A stretch of 64,000 nt of DNA from Gluconobacter aidae (GTDB taxonomy: Bacteria > Pseudomonadota > Alphaproteobacteria > Acetobacterales > Acetobacteraceae): NCBI RefSeq assembly GCF_009547075.1, contig NZ_WIPH01000011.1, forward strand, positions 20,384 through 84,383, read 5' to 3'. Under the pieces are notes generated by a model, which had not been told where the DNA came from, did not search any database, and saw nothing but the letters and a program-made list of their open reading frames with translations. Both the position numbers and the translations under genes were made by a program. The first letter of the stretch is position 1. The number at the start of each line of letters is the position of its first letter. Below are positions 18,900 through 25,755 of this stretch, one piece after another.

Positions 18900-20038
18900 C
18901 CCCGGAAAACGATCAGGATCGCAATCGCCCCGATCCGGGCGATTACGCCCGTACTCCGAAACAGCCTGCGGGTCCGGCTTCCGGACCACGCCCGCAGGCA
19001 CGCTTCGACCGCGAGCGGCTGAGCAACGATTATGACGACGAGCCCCCGCCGCGCCGTCGCCCCGCCGCTGCCGGGGGAGCCTCCGGAACCGGGCGTCTGA
19101 CATCCGTGCTGGGCAACGATCCCGCCACGCGCAAGCTGGTTGGTGGCGCGGTCGGTATCGGCGTCGTGCTGATGCTGGCAGTTGGCGGCTGGTCGCTCAT
19201 GGGCAGCCATCACGGTGGCATCCCCATCATCGGTCCGCCACCGGGCCCCGTGAAGGACCGTCCGGCCGATCCGGGCGGGATGCAGATCATGAGCGGCGAC
19301 GATGGCGAAACCGACATGACCGGCAACGGCGAGGCACATCTTGCACCCGGCCCCGAGCAGCCCGATACGAAGGCGCTGGCCCGTCAGTACGGTGTCCCTC
19401 CTGGCACACCGGCCCCGGAGGCGCCTGCCCAGGGAACGGCTGCCCCGAAAGCGGATGCCCCGGCACAGGAAGTGGCCACTCTGGACAAGGCTTCGACGGC
19501 CCAGACGCCTGCGATCCCGCCTGAAGCGGCTGCCCCCGCCGATACGGGACAGATGTCTCCGGGAACCGCGCTGCCGGCCACGGTTCCGGAAAAGCCGCAG
19601 AATTCGAACGCCACATCTGCGGAAGCTCCGAAGCCGGCCCCTGTCAAGGAAGCGCCGAAAAAGGAAGACGCGCCGGTCCATCATGCGCCGCGACCGGTGG
19701 AGAAGCCGCTGCCCGCGCCTGTGCCCAATCCCGATGCTGTCGCATCGCCCAAAACTGCCGCTCCGGCTGCGGAGAAAACCGAGACGGCCGGTGGCTCGCA
19801 TGAAGTGCAGCTCGGCGCGCTCGACAGTGAAGCCGCGGCCCGCAAGGAATGGGACAGTCTGCGCCATCAGGCTCCGGCCCTGCTCGCCGGGCACACGCCG
19901 TTGTTTGAAAAGACCACGCGTGGCGACCATACATTCGTGCGTCTGCGGATCGGCGGATTTGCGGATCTGAAAGCTGCGCGGGCTTACTGTGTGAAGCTGC
20001 ACGCACAATCCGTCGCCTGTACGCCAGCCCAGTTCTGA
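18896..20038 (+). CDS. SPOR-domain membrane protein
   Basis: A 380-residue bitopic inner-membrane protein. A cytoplasmic Arg/Pro-rich tail (1-80) precedes one membrane helix (about 81-102) and a long low-complexity Pro/Ala/Glu periplasmic linker. A C-terminal SPOR domain (about 302-380, from HEVQLGALDSE to VACTPAQF) ends the protein. SPOR domains bind denuded glycan strands at the septum, so a role in division or peptidoglycan remodelling is likely. ATG 18896 overlaps the argS stop and follows GGAGGAA. Homologues sit at the same place, after argS, across alphaproteobacteria. Confidence 0.85.
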   Translation: MTPENDQDRNRPDPGDYARTPKQPAGPASGPRPQARFDRERLSNDYDDEPPPRRRPAAAGGASGTGRLTSVLGNDPATRKLVGGAVGIGVVLMLAVGGWSLMGSHHGGIPIIGPPPGPVKDRPADPGGMQIMSGDDGETDMTGNGEAHLAPGPEQPDTKALARQYGVPPGTPAPEAPAQGTAAPKADAPAQEVATLDKASTAQTPAIPPEAAAPADTGQMSPGTALPATVPEKPQNSNATSAEAPKPAPVKEAPKKEDAPVHHAPRPVEKPLPAPVPNPDAVASPKTAAPAAEKTETAGGSHEVQLGALDSEAAARKEWDSLRHQAPALLAGHTPLFEKTTRGDHTFVRLRIGGFADLKAARAYCVKLHAQSVACTPAQF

Positions 20039-20048
20039 GAGCTGGCGT

Positions 20049-20813
20049 TTGAGCGACACACTGCATCTGACGCTTGACGGGTTTGAGGGGCCGCTCGATC
20101 TGCTCCTCGATCTGGCCCGCAGGCAGAAGGTGGATCTGGCGAAAATCTCCATCCTGCAACTGGTGGAGCAGTATCTGGCCGTCGTGGACAAGGCCCGTGC
20201 GGAAGCGCGGAGCCTGCGGCTGGAACTGGCGGCGGACTGGCTGGTTATGGCGGCGTGGCTCGCCTGGCTGAAATCCAAGCTGCTCCTGCCTGCCGAAAAC
20301 GAGGACCCGGACGCCGAAGACGCCATCGAGCTGCTTCAGGAACGCCTGATCGAACTCGAACGGATGCGCGCCGCTGCCCGCTGGCTGGCGGAACAGCCCC
20401 GTCTGGGTCTGGACGTGTTCCGGCGCGGGCAGGGCGAGGACCATACCGAAATCGACCGCTCTGGCCTGCGTGTGGACATGCCTGCGCTGATTACGGCCTA
20501 CCTTTCCGCCCGCCGCAGAACGGGGCGCAGGCGCGTCTATGCCCCGCGTGCCCGCCGGTACTGGAGCGTGCAGGATGCGCTGTCCCGCCTCAAGCGCCTG
20601 CTCGGGACCGATCATGTTGTCGGCTGGCAGACCCTGACGTCCCTGTTGCCGGACCCGGACGAACTGGACGGTGAAGAAGGGCCTTACGGGCGCAATGCTG
20701 CTCTCGCAGGCACGCTGCTCGCAGGACTGGAAATGGCGAAGGGCGGGGCGCTTGAGCTGCGCCAGCCCGAAGCGTTCGGGGAAATCGAATGGCGGGCGGC
20801 CACGCCCTCATGA
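20049..20813 (+). CDS. scpA: Segregation and condensation protein ScpA
   Basis: The kleisin subunit of the SMC-ScpA-ScpB condensin. The 254 residues contain the N-terminal LDGFEGPLDLLLDLARRQKVD signature (read in parts), ILQLVEQYL, the AADWLVMAAWLAWLKSKLLLP helix, and the C-terminal winged-helix region ending in GEIEWR. The start is TTG at 20049; no ATG gives this conserved N-terminus. It overlaps scpB. Confidence 0.93.
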   Translation: MSDTLHLTLDGFEGPLDLLLDLARRQKVDLAKISILQLVEQYLAVVDKARAEARSLRLELAADWLVMAAWLAWLKSKLLLPAENEDPDAEDAIELLQERLIELERMRAAARWLAEQPRLGLDVFRRGQGEDHTEIDRSGLRVDMPALITAYLSARRRTGRRRVYAPRARRYWSVQDALSRLKRLLGTDHVVGWQTLTSLLPDPDELDGEEGPYGRNAALAGTLLAGLEMAKGGALELRQPEAFGEIEWRAATPS

Positions 20814-21409
20814 CGAATTTTGCAATGCTCGACCGCGCCTGTCTTCTTGTGGAGGCGTTCGTTTTCGCCAGCCCTGAGCCCGTAAAGCCTGCGGCCATTG
20901 CCGAGCTTCTGACTGCACAATCCATCCCCGTGCCCGTCGAAGAGGCGCTTGAGGCTGTGCGGAGCCGCTACGCTGATCATGCGGTGGAAATGGTGCTGGT
21001 CGCGGGGGGATGGCAGTTCCACACCCGGTCGGAATTCGCGTCCGCCCTGACCAAAGTCGTGGAAAAGCCCCGTCGCCTGAGTCGCGGCGCGATGGAAACG
21101 CTGGCCATCATCGCCTATCACCAGCCCTGCACCCGCGCGGAAATCGAGGCTATCCGTGGCGTCTCGCTCGGGCAGGCGGTGCTCGACGCCCTTCTGGAAG
21201 ACAGTCTGATTGCCCCCAAAGGCCGCAAAGAAGTTCCCGGACGTCCGGTTCTGTGGGGCACCACGGCCAATTTTCTGGAAAGTTTCGGTCTGCCGGATCT
21301 GTGGGGGCTGCCCCGCCGGGAAGACTTCCTGCTGGACCGCGCGCCCACGGAAGCAGAAGACGATGCAAACGATGCTTCTGGCGTAGGCGGAACGGAACAG
21401 ACAGGCTAG
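20810..21409 (+). CDS. scpB: Segregation and condensation protein ScpB
   Basis: ScpB forms the dimeric winged-helix subunit that binds ScpA in bacterial condensin. The 199 residues include ACLLVEAFVFASPEP, RRLSRGAMETLAIIAYHQP and GRPVLWGTTANFLESFGL, all diagnostic. The ATG at 20810 overlaps the scpA stop (ATGA). An upstream ATG at 20789, preceded by GGGGA, would add 7 residues and is a real alternative. The C-terminus is an acidic tail. Confidence 0.92.
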   Translation: MTNFAMLDRACLLVEAFVFASPEPVKPAAIAELLTAQSIPVPVEEALEAVRSRYADHAVEMVLVAGGWQFHTRSEFASALTKVVEKPRRLSRGAMETLAIIAYHQPCTRAEIEAIRGVSLGQAVLDALLEDSLIAPKGRKEVPGRPVLWGTTANFLESFGLPDLWGLPRREDFLLDRAPTEAEDDANDASGVGGTEQTG

Positions 21410-21418
21410 GAATGATGC

Positions 21419-22021
21419 ATGTTTGACTTCAGTTTCTCGGAAATCGCGCTGTTCGTGATGGTGGCGATGGTCTTCATCCGCCCGAAGGACCTGCCGGTTG
21501 CCATCCGCACCCTTTCGAACGGGCTGAAGGCGATGCGGCGCATGGCGGCTGAATTCCAGTCCCATGTGGACGAGATGGTCCGTGAAGCCGACCTCTCCGA
21601 AGCGCGCGACCAGTTCCGGGACCTGAAGAACTTCAACCTGCGCGACCGTGTCACGAAGGCCATCGACGGCGACAATTCCATCCGCCGCAGTCTGGAACTC
21701 GACACGCCCGCAAAAGCGTCCGCCGCCGATCTGCCGAAAGTTCCGCCGGCACCACCGCTTCCGCCGCCGCCACTGACCGATCTGGAAACGGTGCCCTATA
21801 ATGCCCGTCCGCAGTTCGAGCCGGCCGTGGATCTGCCTGTCGAACCTGAACCCGAACCCAACGACGATGTCGTGGACGCTCCGTCCATTCTGCCACCCAG
21901 CACGGCAAGACGGCTCCTGCATGAGCGCTCCCGCTGGCGGGCGCCTGACATCCTGCCGCCCGTCCGCGCCATTCATGCCGGCCGGCGCGTTCCCATTGCG
22001 AGCGGAAAGGACGGCGAATGA
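21419..22021 (+). CDS. tatB: Sec-independent translocase protein TatB
   Basis: TatB acts with TatC as receptor for twin-arginine signal peptides. The 200 residues comprise a membrane helix (about 5-20), the amphipathic helix (DLPVAIRTLSNGLKAMRRMA) and a helical then Pro-rich cytoplasmic tail. The hinge, normally G-P, reads I-R21-P22-K-D-L-P, so the conserved glycine is replaced by arginine. AGGAA precedes the ATG by about 7 bp and the stop overlaps tatC. No tatA lies beside it in this cluster. Confidence 0.9.
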   Translation: MFDFSFSEIALFVMVAMVFIRPKDLPVAIRTLSNGLKAMRRMAAEFQSHVDEMVREADLSEARDQFRDLKNFNLRDRVTKAIDGDNSIRRSLELDTPAKASAADLPKVPPAPPLPPPPLTDLETVPYNARPQFEPAVDLPVEPEPEPNDDVVDAPSILPPSTARRLLHERSRWRAPDILPPVRAIHAGRRVPIASGKDGE

Positions 22022-22803
22022 CCGATACCGACAGCATCAATGATACGCCGATGCCGCTCCTCGAGCATCTCGTGGAGCTGCGCAAACGGCTGATCTGGTC
22101 CATCGTGACCTTCGTGATCGCGTTTGCCATCTGCTATCATTTTTCGGGCGAGATCTACCGGTTTCTGGCAGCCCCGCTCGGCAACATCATGCGCAAGAAC
22201 GGGGAACAGCCGCACCTGATCTATACCGCGCTGTACGAGGCCTTCTTCACCTATATCCGCGTGGCCGTTTTCGGTGCGACCTGCCTGTCCTTTCCCATGA
22301 TCGCCATCCAGGCCTGGATTTTCATCGCGCCCGGCCTGTATCGCAGCGAGAAACGGGCCTTTGCCCCGTTCCTGATCGCAACGCCCGTCATGTTCCTGAT
22401 CGGCGCGGCACTCGCCTATTACGTGGTGTTTCCCTACGCATGGCAGTTCTTCCTGTCGTTCCAGACACCGCAGAGCACCAATGGCGGCATGCAGATCGAG
22501 CTTCAGGCCAAGGTCTCGGAATATCTGACGCTGGTCACGAAAATGATCCTGGCGTTCGGAGTCTGTTTCGAACTGCCCGTCGTCCTGACCTTGCTGGTGC
22601 GTGTTGGCCTGCTGAGCGTGGCGCAGCTCAAGCGCTTCCGCCGCTATGCCGTTGTTGCGTCCTTTGCGGTGGCCGCCGTGATCGCCCCACCTGATGCGAT
22701 TACGATGCTGAGCCTCGCCATTCCCCTCGTCGCCCTGTACGAGGTATCCATCCTCACGGCCCGGTTCGTTGAACCGAAACCCATGGCCGCTGATGAAGAC
22801 TGA
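22018..22803 (+). CDS. tatC: Sec-independent translocase protein TatC
   Basis: The six-helix core receptor of the twin-arginine translocase, 261 residues. Diagnostic parts are PLLEHLVELRKRLI near the N-terminus, the FFTYIRVA segment, FIAPGLYRSEKR, the LIGAALAYYVVFP helix and AAVIAPPDAITM near the end. It begins within the tatB stop (ATGA). It is 27 bp from serS. Confidence 0.96.
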   Translation: MTDTDSINDTPMPLLEHLVELRKRLIWSIVTFVIAFAICYHFSGEIYRFLAAPLGNIMRKNGEQPHLIYTALYEAFFTYIRVAVFGATCLSFPMIAIQAWIFIAPGLYRSEKRAFAPFLIATPVMFLIGAALAYYVVFPYAWQFFLSFQTPQSTNGGMQIELQAKVSEYLTLVTKMILAFGVCFELPVVLTLLVRVGLLSVAQLKRFRRYAVVASFAVAAVIAPPDAITMLSLAIPLVALYEVSILTARFVEPKPMAADED

Positions 22804-22830
22804 TGACCAGACCCGCCGGAGCCCTGAACC

Positions 22831-24093
22831 ATGCATGACCTGAAAGCCCTGCGCGCCGACCCGGCCGCTTTTGACGCTGCTCTCGCACGTCGGGGCCTGT
22901 CACCCGTGGGGCAGCAGCTTGTCAGTGACGATGAAGAACGCCGCGCCGCACTGGCCGCGCTTCAGGAAGCGCAGGGTGCGCGTAAGGCGCTGGCCAGGGA
23001 AATCGGCCTGCTCAAGCGCCAGAAGCTCGACACTGCCGAGATCGAAGCGAAGGCCGTGGCCCTGCGCGACCAGATTGCGGGTCTGGAAGAGCGTGCCAAC
23101 ACGATCCAGACCCGCATCGATGATGTGCTGAAATCCCTGCCGAACCGCCTCGATACCTCCGTGCCGGATGGAAAGAGCGAGGATGAGAACGTCGTCGTCC
23201 ACGTCCGTGGCGAGAAGCGCGAATTTGCTTTCGAGGCGAAACAGCATTTCGAACTCGGCGAAGCACTGGGTCTGATGGACTTCCCGACCGCCGCCAAGCT
23301 GTCCGGCACGCGCTTCGTCGTCCTGCGCGGCGCACTTGCCCGTCTGGAACGCGCGCTCGGCCAGTTCATGCTCGACACCCACACGACCGAGTTCGGCTAC
23401 AGCGAAACCAGCGTGCCGCTTCTGGTCAATGACGACGCCATGTACGGCACCGACAAGCTGCCCAAGTTTGCCGAGGACTCGTTCCGCACCGAAGATGGTC
23501 GCTGGCTGATCCCGACCGCCGAAGTTCCGCTGACGGCCTCTGTCATGGGCGACATCCTCCCGGCCGATGCCCTGCCGATCCGCCTGACCGCGCTGTCCCA
23601 GTGCTTCCGCTCAGAAGCCGGTTCGGCCGGGCGCGACGTCCGCGGCATGCTGCGCCAGCACCAGTTCACGAAATGCGAGCTGGTCTCCGTCGTGAAGCCT
23701 GAAGACAGCGAGGCCGAGCACGAGCGCATGACGCAGGCCGCCGAGACGGTTCTGGAGCGTCTGGGCATCACCTTCCGTCGGATGCTGCTCTGCGCGGGCG
23801 ATACCGGTTTCGGTGCGGCCAGGACGTTCGATCTGGAGGCCTGGCTTCCGGGGCAGAAAGCCTGGCGCGAAATTTCTTCGTGCTCGAATACGCGCGATTT
23901 TCAGGCACGTCGCATGAATGCGCGCTATCGTGCCGAGACTGGACCGGCCTTCGTCAACACGCTTAACGGATCCGGTCTTGCTGTCGGTCGGACGATGATC
24001 GCTGTTATGGAAACATATCAGAACGAAGATGGCAGCATCGATATTCCAGAGGTTCTGCGTTCTTACATGGGCGGGCTGAACCGCATCGGCTGA
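22831..24093 (+). CDS. serS: Seryl-tRNA synthetase
   Basis: Charges tRNA-Ser (and tRNA-Sec where present). The 420 residues begin with [11 protein letters not shown], then a long antiparallel coiled coil (about 35-100) that grips the variable arm, followed by the class II core with motif 2 ([21 protein letters not shown], in part) and motif 3 ([19 protein letters not shown]). Its position after tatC is conserved in alphaproteobacteria. A lipoprotein gene follows 12 bp later. Confidence 0.97.
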   Translation: MHDLKALRADPAAFDAALARRGLSPVGQQLVSDDEERRAALAALQEAQGARKALAREIGLLKRQKLDTAEIEAKAVALRDQIAGLEERANTIQTRIDDVLKSLPNRLDTSVPDGKSEDENVVVHVRGEKREFAFEAKQHFELGEALGLMDFPTAAKLSGTRFVVLRGALARLERALGQFMLDTHTTEFGYSETSVPLLVNDDAMYGTDKLPKFAEDSFRTEDGRWLIPTAEVPLTASVMGDILPADALPIRLTALSQCFRSEAGSAGRDVRGMLRQHQFTKCELVSVVKPEDSEAEHERMTQAAETVLERLGITFRRMLLCAGDTGFGAARTFDLEAWLPGQKAWREISSCSNTRDFQARRMNARYRAETGPAFVNTLNGSGLAVGRTMIAVMETYQNEDGSIDIPEVLRSYMGGLNRIG

Positions 24094-24105
24094 GGACTTT
24101 CAGGC

Positions 24106-24846
24106 ATGATCACGATCCGTCGTTTCGCGTTGGCTCTTCTGGCCGCAGGCTCCGTTCTCGCCTCATGCCCCGCCGAGGCGGACAGCATGCGCACCCTGCG
24201 CGGTGAGGCGCTGTACCGTGAGCGCATGGCCCTGCCGCCGGGCGCCGTTCTGAGCGTCTGGATCGAGGATACAGGTGCCACGCATGGTGCCCCCCTGGTC
24301 ATGGCCGAGCAGCGCGAAGAGATCCATCGTGGCGTGCCCATTCCCTATACATTGACCTATCCGGCTTTGCCGCCGGGGGGACATTACGTGCTGAATGCCG
24401 AAATCACGGTCGAAGGACGCAGGCTCTTTGCCACACCGGACGGTGGCACGCCTCTGGATCATCCCCGGCTCCTGCTGCGGCATGTAGCGGGCGCGGCCAT
24501 CCGCGCGCCTTACGGGGCATGGCGGATCCAGAGCGTCGGCAGTCTTCATTTCGACAATACCGCCGAAGCGCCTGGCCTAACCCTGCAACAGGACGGCACG
24601 GTTTACGGTACGGATGGCTGCAACCGTCTGATGGGGCATTTTACCCTCTCGGGGCAGACGCTTCATTTCCTGCCGCTTGCCATGACCCGCAAGGCCTGCC
24701 TGCCGGCCCTGATGGCGCAGGAGCAGCAGATCGGGGCTTTCCTGCCGAGCGTAACCTCATGGTCGCGTGACAGTGACAGTCATCTTGTGCTGCATGGAAC
24801 CGGCTCCTCCGGTACGATGGTTCTCGTTCCGCAGGATGCCCAATAA
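24106..24846 (+). CDS. YbaY-META domain lipoprotein
   Basis: A 246-residue exported protein with a lipobox-like LASC (Cys at about 21), so probably a lipoprotein. The N-terminal domain (about 27-115; LRGEALYRERMALPPGAVL and LPPGGHYVLNAEI) matches YbaY/type III secretion chaperone-like domains. The C-terminal domain (about 140-245; YGTDGCNRLMGHF and MTRKACLPALMAQEQ) is a META/HslJ domain with its usual cysteine pair. META proteins are linked to heat or novobiocin tolerance in Escherichia coli, but the function here is unknown. It follows serS by 12 bp and probably ends the operon. Confidence 0.82.
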   Translation: MITIRRFALALLAAGSVLASCPAEADSMRTLRGEALYRERMALPPGAVLSVWIEDTGATHGAPLVMAEQREEIHRGVPIPYTLTYPALPPGGHYVLNAEITVEGRRLFATPDGGTPLDHPRLLLRHVAGAAIRAPYGAWRIQSVGSLHFDNTAEAPGLTLQQDGTVYGTDGCNRLMGHFTLSGQTLHFLPLAMTRKACLPALMAQEQQIGAFLPSVTSWSRDSDSHLVLHGTGSSGTMVLVPQDAQ

Positions 24847-25104
24847 GCCCTCCCGCCAGACAGCCAATGCCGTATTTTAAAAAAAACTTTTGATCTTTCA
24901 CGGTTTTTTTTGAAAGGGCAGGGGGGTATCGGGCCTCTTTCCTCACAAACGGAAACGGGACTAATGTGATCCCGGCTTCCTCCATATTCCAGATGGATCG
25001 AGCAGAAAGATCTTCTCCCGTGTCATTGCGGGAGTCCTCTGACCGGCAGAGGTTTTTTGTCGCATGGCGTGACACGCTATTGCTATCAGGCCGGAGGCTT
25101 GGGA
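24847..25104 (+). promoter_or_regulatory. Structured leader with internal terminator before the XRE gene
   Basis: The first part contains an A/T-rich patch (24874-24914) unusual for this genome. Three consecutive hairpins follow: CGGGA/TCCCG at 24956-24974, CTCCCG/CGGGAG at 25015-25034, and CCTCTG/CAGAGG at 25036-25052 followed by TTTTTT (25053-25058). The last is a canonical intrinsic terminator only 47 bp before the regulator's ATG. This could be an attenuated leader, the 3' end of a small RNA, or the 3' end of the serS operon. No convincing promoter was located. Confidence 0.5.
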
Positions 25105-25716
25105 ATGAAAACAACGATCCAGCTTGGGCTGGGACAGAAATGGACGGCATCGGCCACTGCAGAGCAGGGTGCAGGTGAGGTCAGGGAGATCATGACTCTG
25201 GGTGCCGGCCGGGTGGGTTTCCGGGTGGAAAACCAGTCGCTGGCTCTGACGCAGGTTTCCGAGGCGGCGTACAGGGCATGGATCAGAGAGACGGAGGCCG
25301 TATTGACCAGAGACGCCATCCCAGCGGCGCAGCTTTCTCCGGGGCGGGAACTCGGGCGTCGTATCCGGCTTCTTCGGGAGATGGCGGGCCTGAGCCAGCA
25401 GCAGCTTGCGGACAAAGTCGGGATTTCGCGCTCGGCCGTGGCATTCTGGGAAACGGGCCGCTCGGGACATGTCGGCAAGCATCTGGGCAGTCTCGCGCAG
25501 GTGCTGGGCGTCGAACCTGAAGTGCTGCTGACAGGAATGGCCTACAAGGCCATTCAGGCGACTCTCACCCCTGACGAAAACACTATGCTCACGCTCTACC
25601 GGCAGCTTGATCCTCTCATCAAGCTTCAGGCCCAGAAATGGATCGAGCGCCGCGTGCGCAACAAAACAGGCGAAGAACAGGACGCAAAGCCTGTCACTCA
25701 GCCTAAAAGAGCCTGA
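25105..25716 (+). CDS. XRE-family transcriptional regulator
   Basis: A 203-residue predicted DNA-binding protein. A helix-turn-helix 3 (Cro/C1-type) domain spans about 84-142, with the recognition region LSQQQLADKVGISRSAVAFWETG. The N-terminal 80 residues (beta-rich start GLGQKWTAS, then an acidic helix) match nothing I recognise; the C-terminal 60 residues are helical with a basic tail. ATG 25105 follows GGAGG by 7 bp; a further upstream in-frame start at 25057 lies within the terminator hairpin. It stands alone behind a structured leader, so its targets are not evident. Confidence 0.82.
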   Translation: MKTTIQLGLGQKWTASATAEQGAGEVREIMTLGAGRVGFRVENQSLALTQVSEAAYRAWIRETEAVLTRDAIPAAQLSPGRELGRRIRLLREMAGLSQQQLADKVGISRSAVAFWETGRSGHVGKHLGSLAQVLGVEPEVLLTGMAYKAIQATLTPDENTMLTLYRQLDPLIKLQAQKWIERRVRNKTGEEQDAKPVTQPKRA

Positions 25717-25720
25717 TCTC

Positions 25721-25755
25721 CCGGCCTGACAGATGTCAGGCCGGTCTGCGTTTTA
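25721..25755. terminator. Perfect palindrome between XRE and helicase genes
   Basis: CCGGCCTGACA-GA-TGTCAGGCCGG is an 11-bp perfect stem at 25721-25744 immediately after the XRE stop, followed on the plus strand by TCTGCGTTTT. It separates two convergent genes and probably terminates the XRE transcript. Confidence 0.65.

Noticed and set aside
16830..19103. A 757-codon frame antisense to argS and dgt, with similar long frames antisense to glyS (5690-7537) and FUSC (30748-32655)
   Set aside because: All lie wholly across real genes, cross their boundaries, and have shadow-like composition.
24874..24914. A/T-rich patch considered as an insertion-sequence or island remnant
   Set aside because: There are no terminal repeats, target duplications or transposase fragments; it is only about 40 bp and fits a promoter or terminator zone.
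24966..25178. A 70-codon frame overlapping the XRE gene start
   Set aside because: It runs through three hairpins and the ribosome binding site of the XRE gene, has no ribosome binding site itself, and its product matches nothing.
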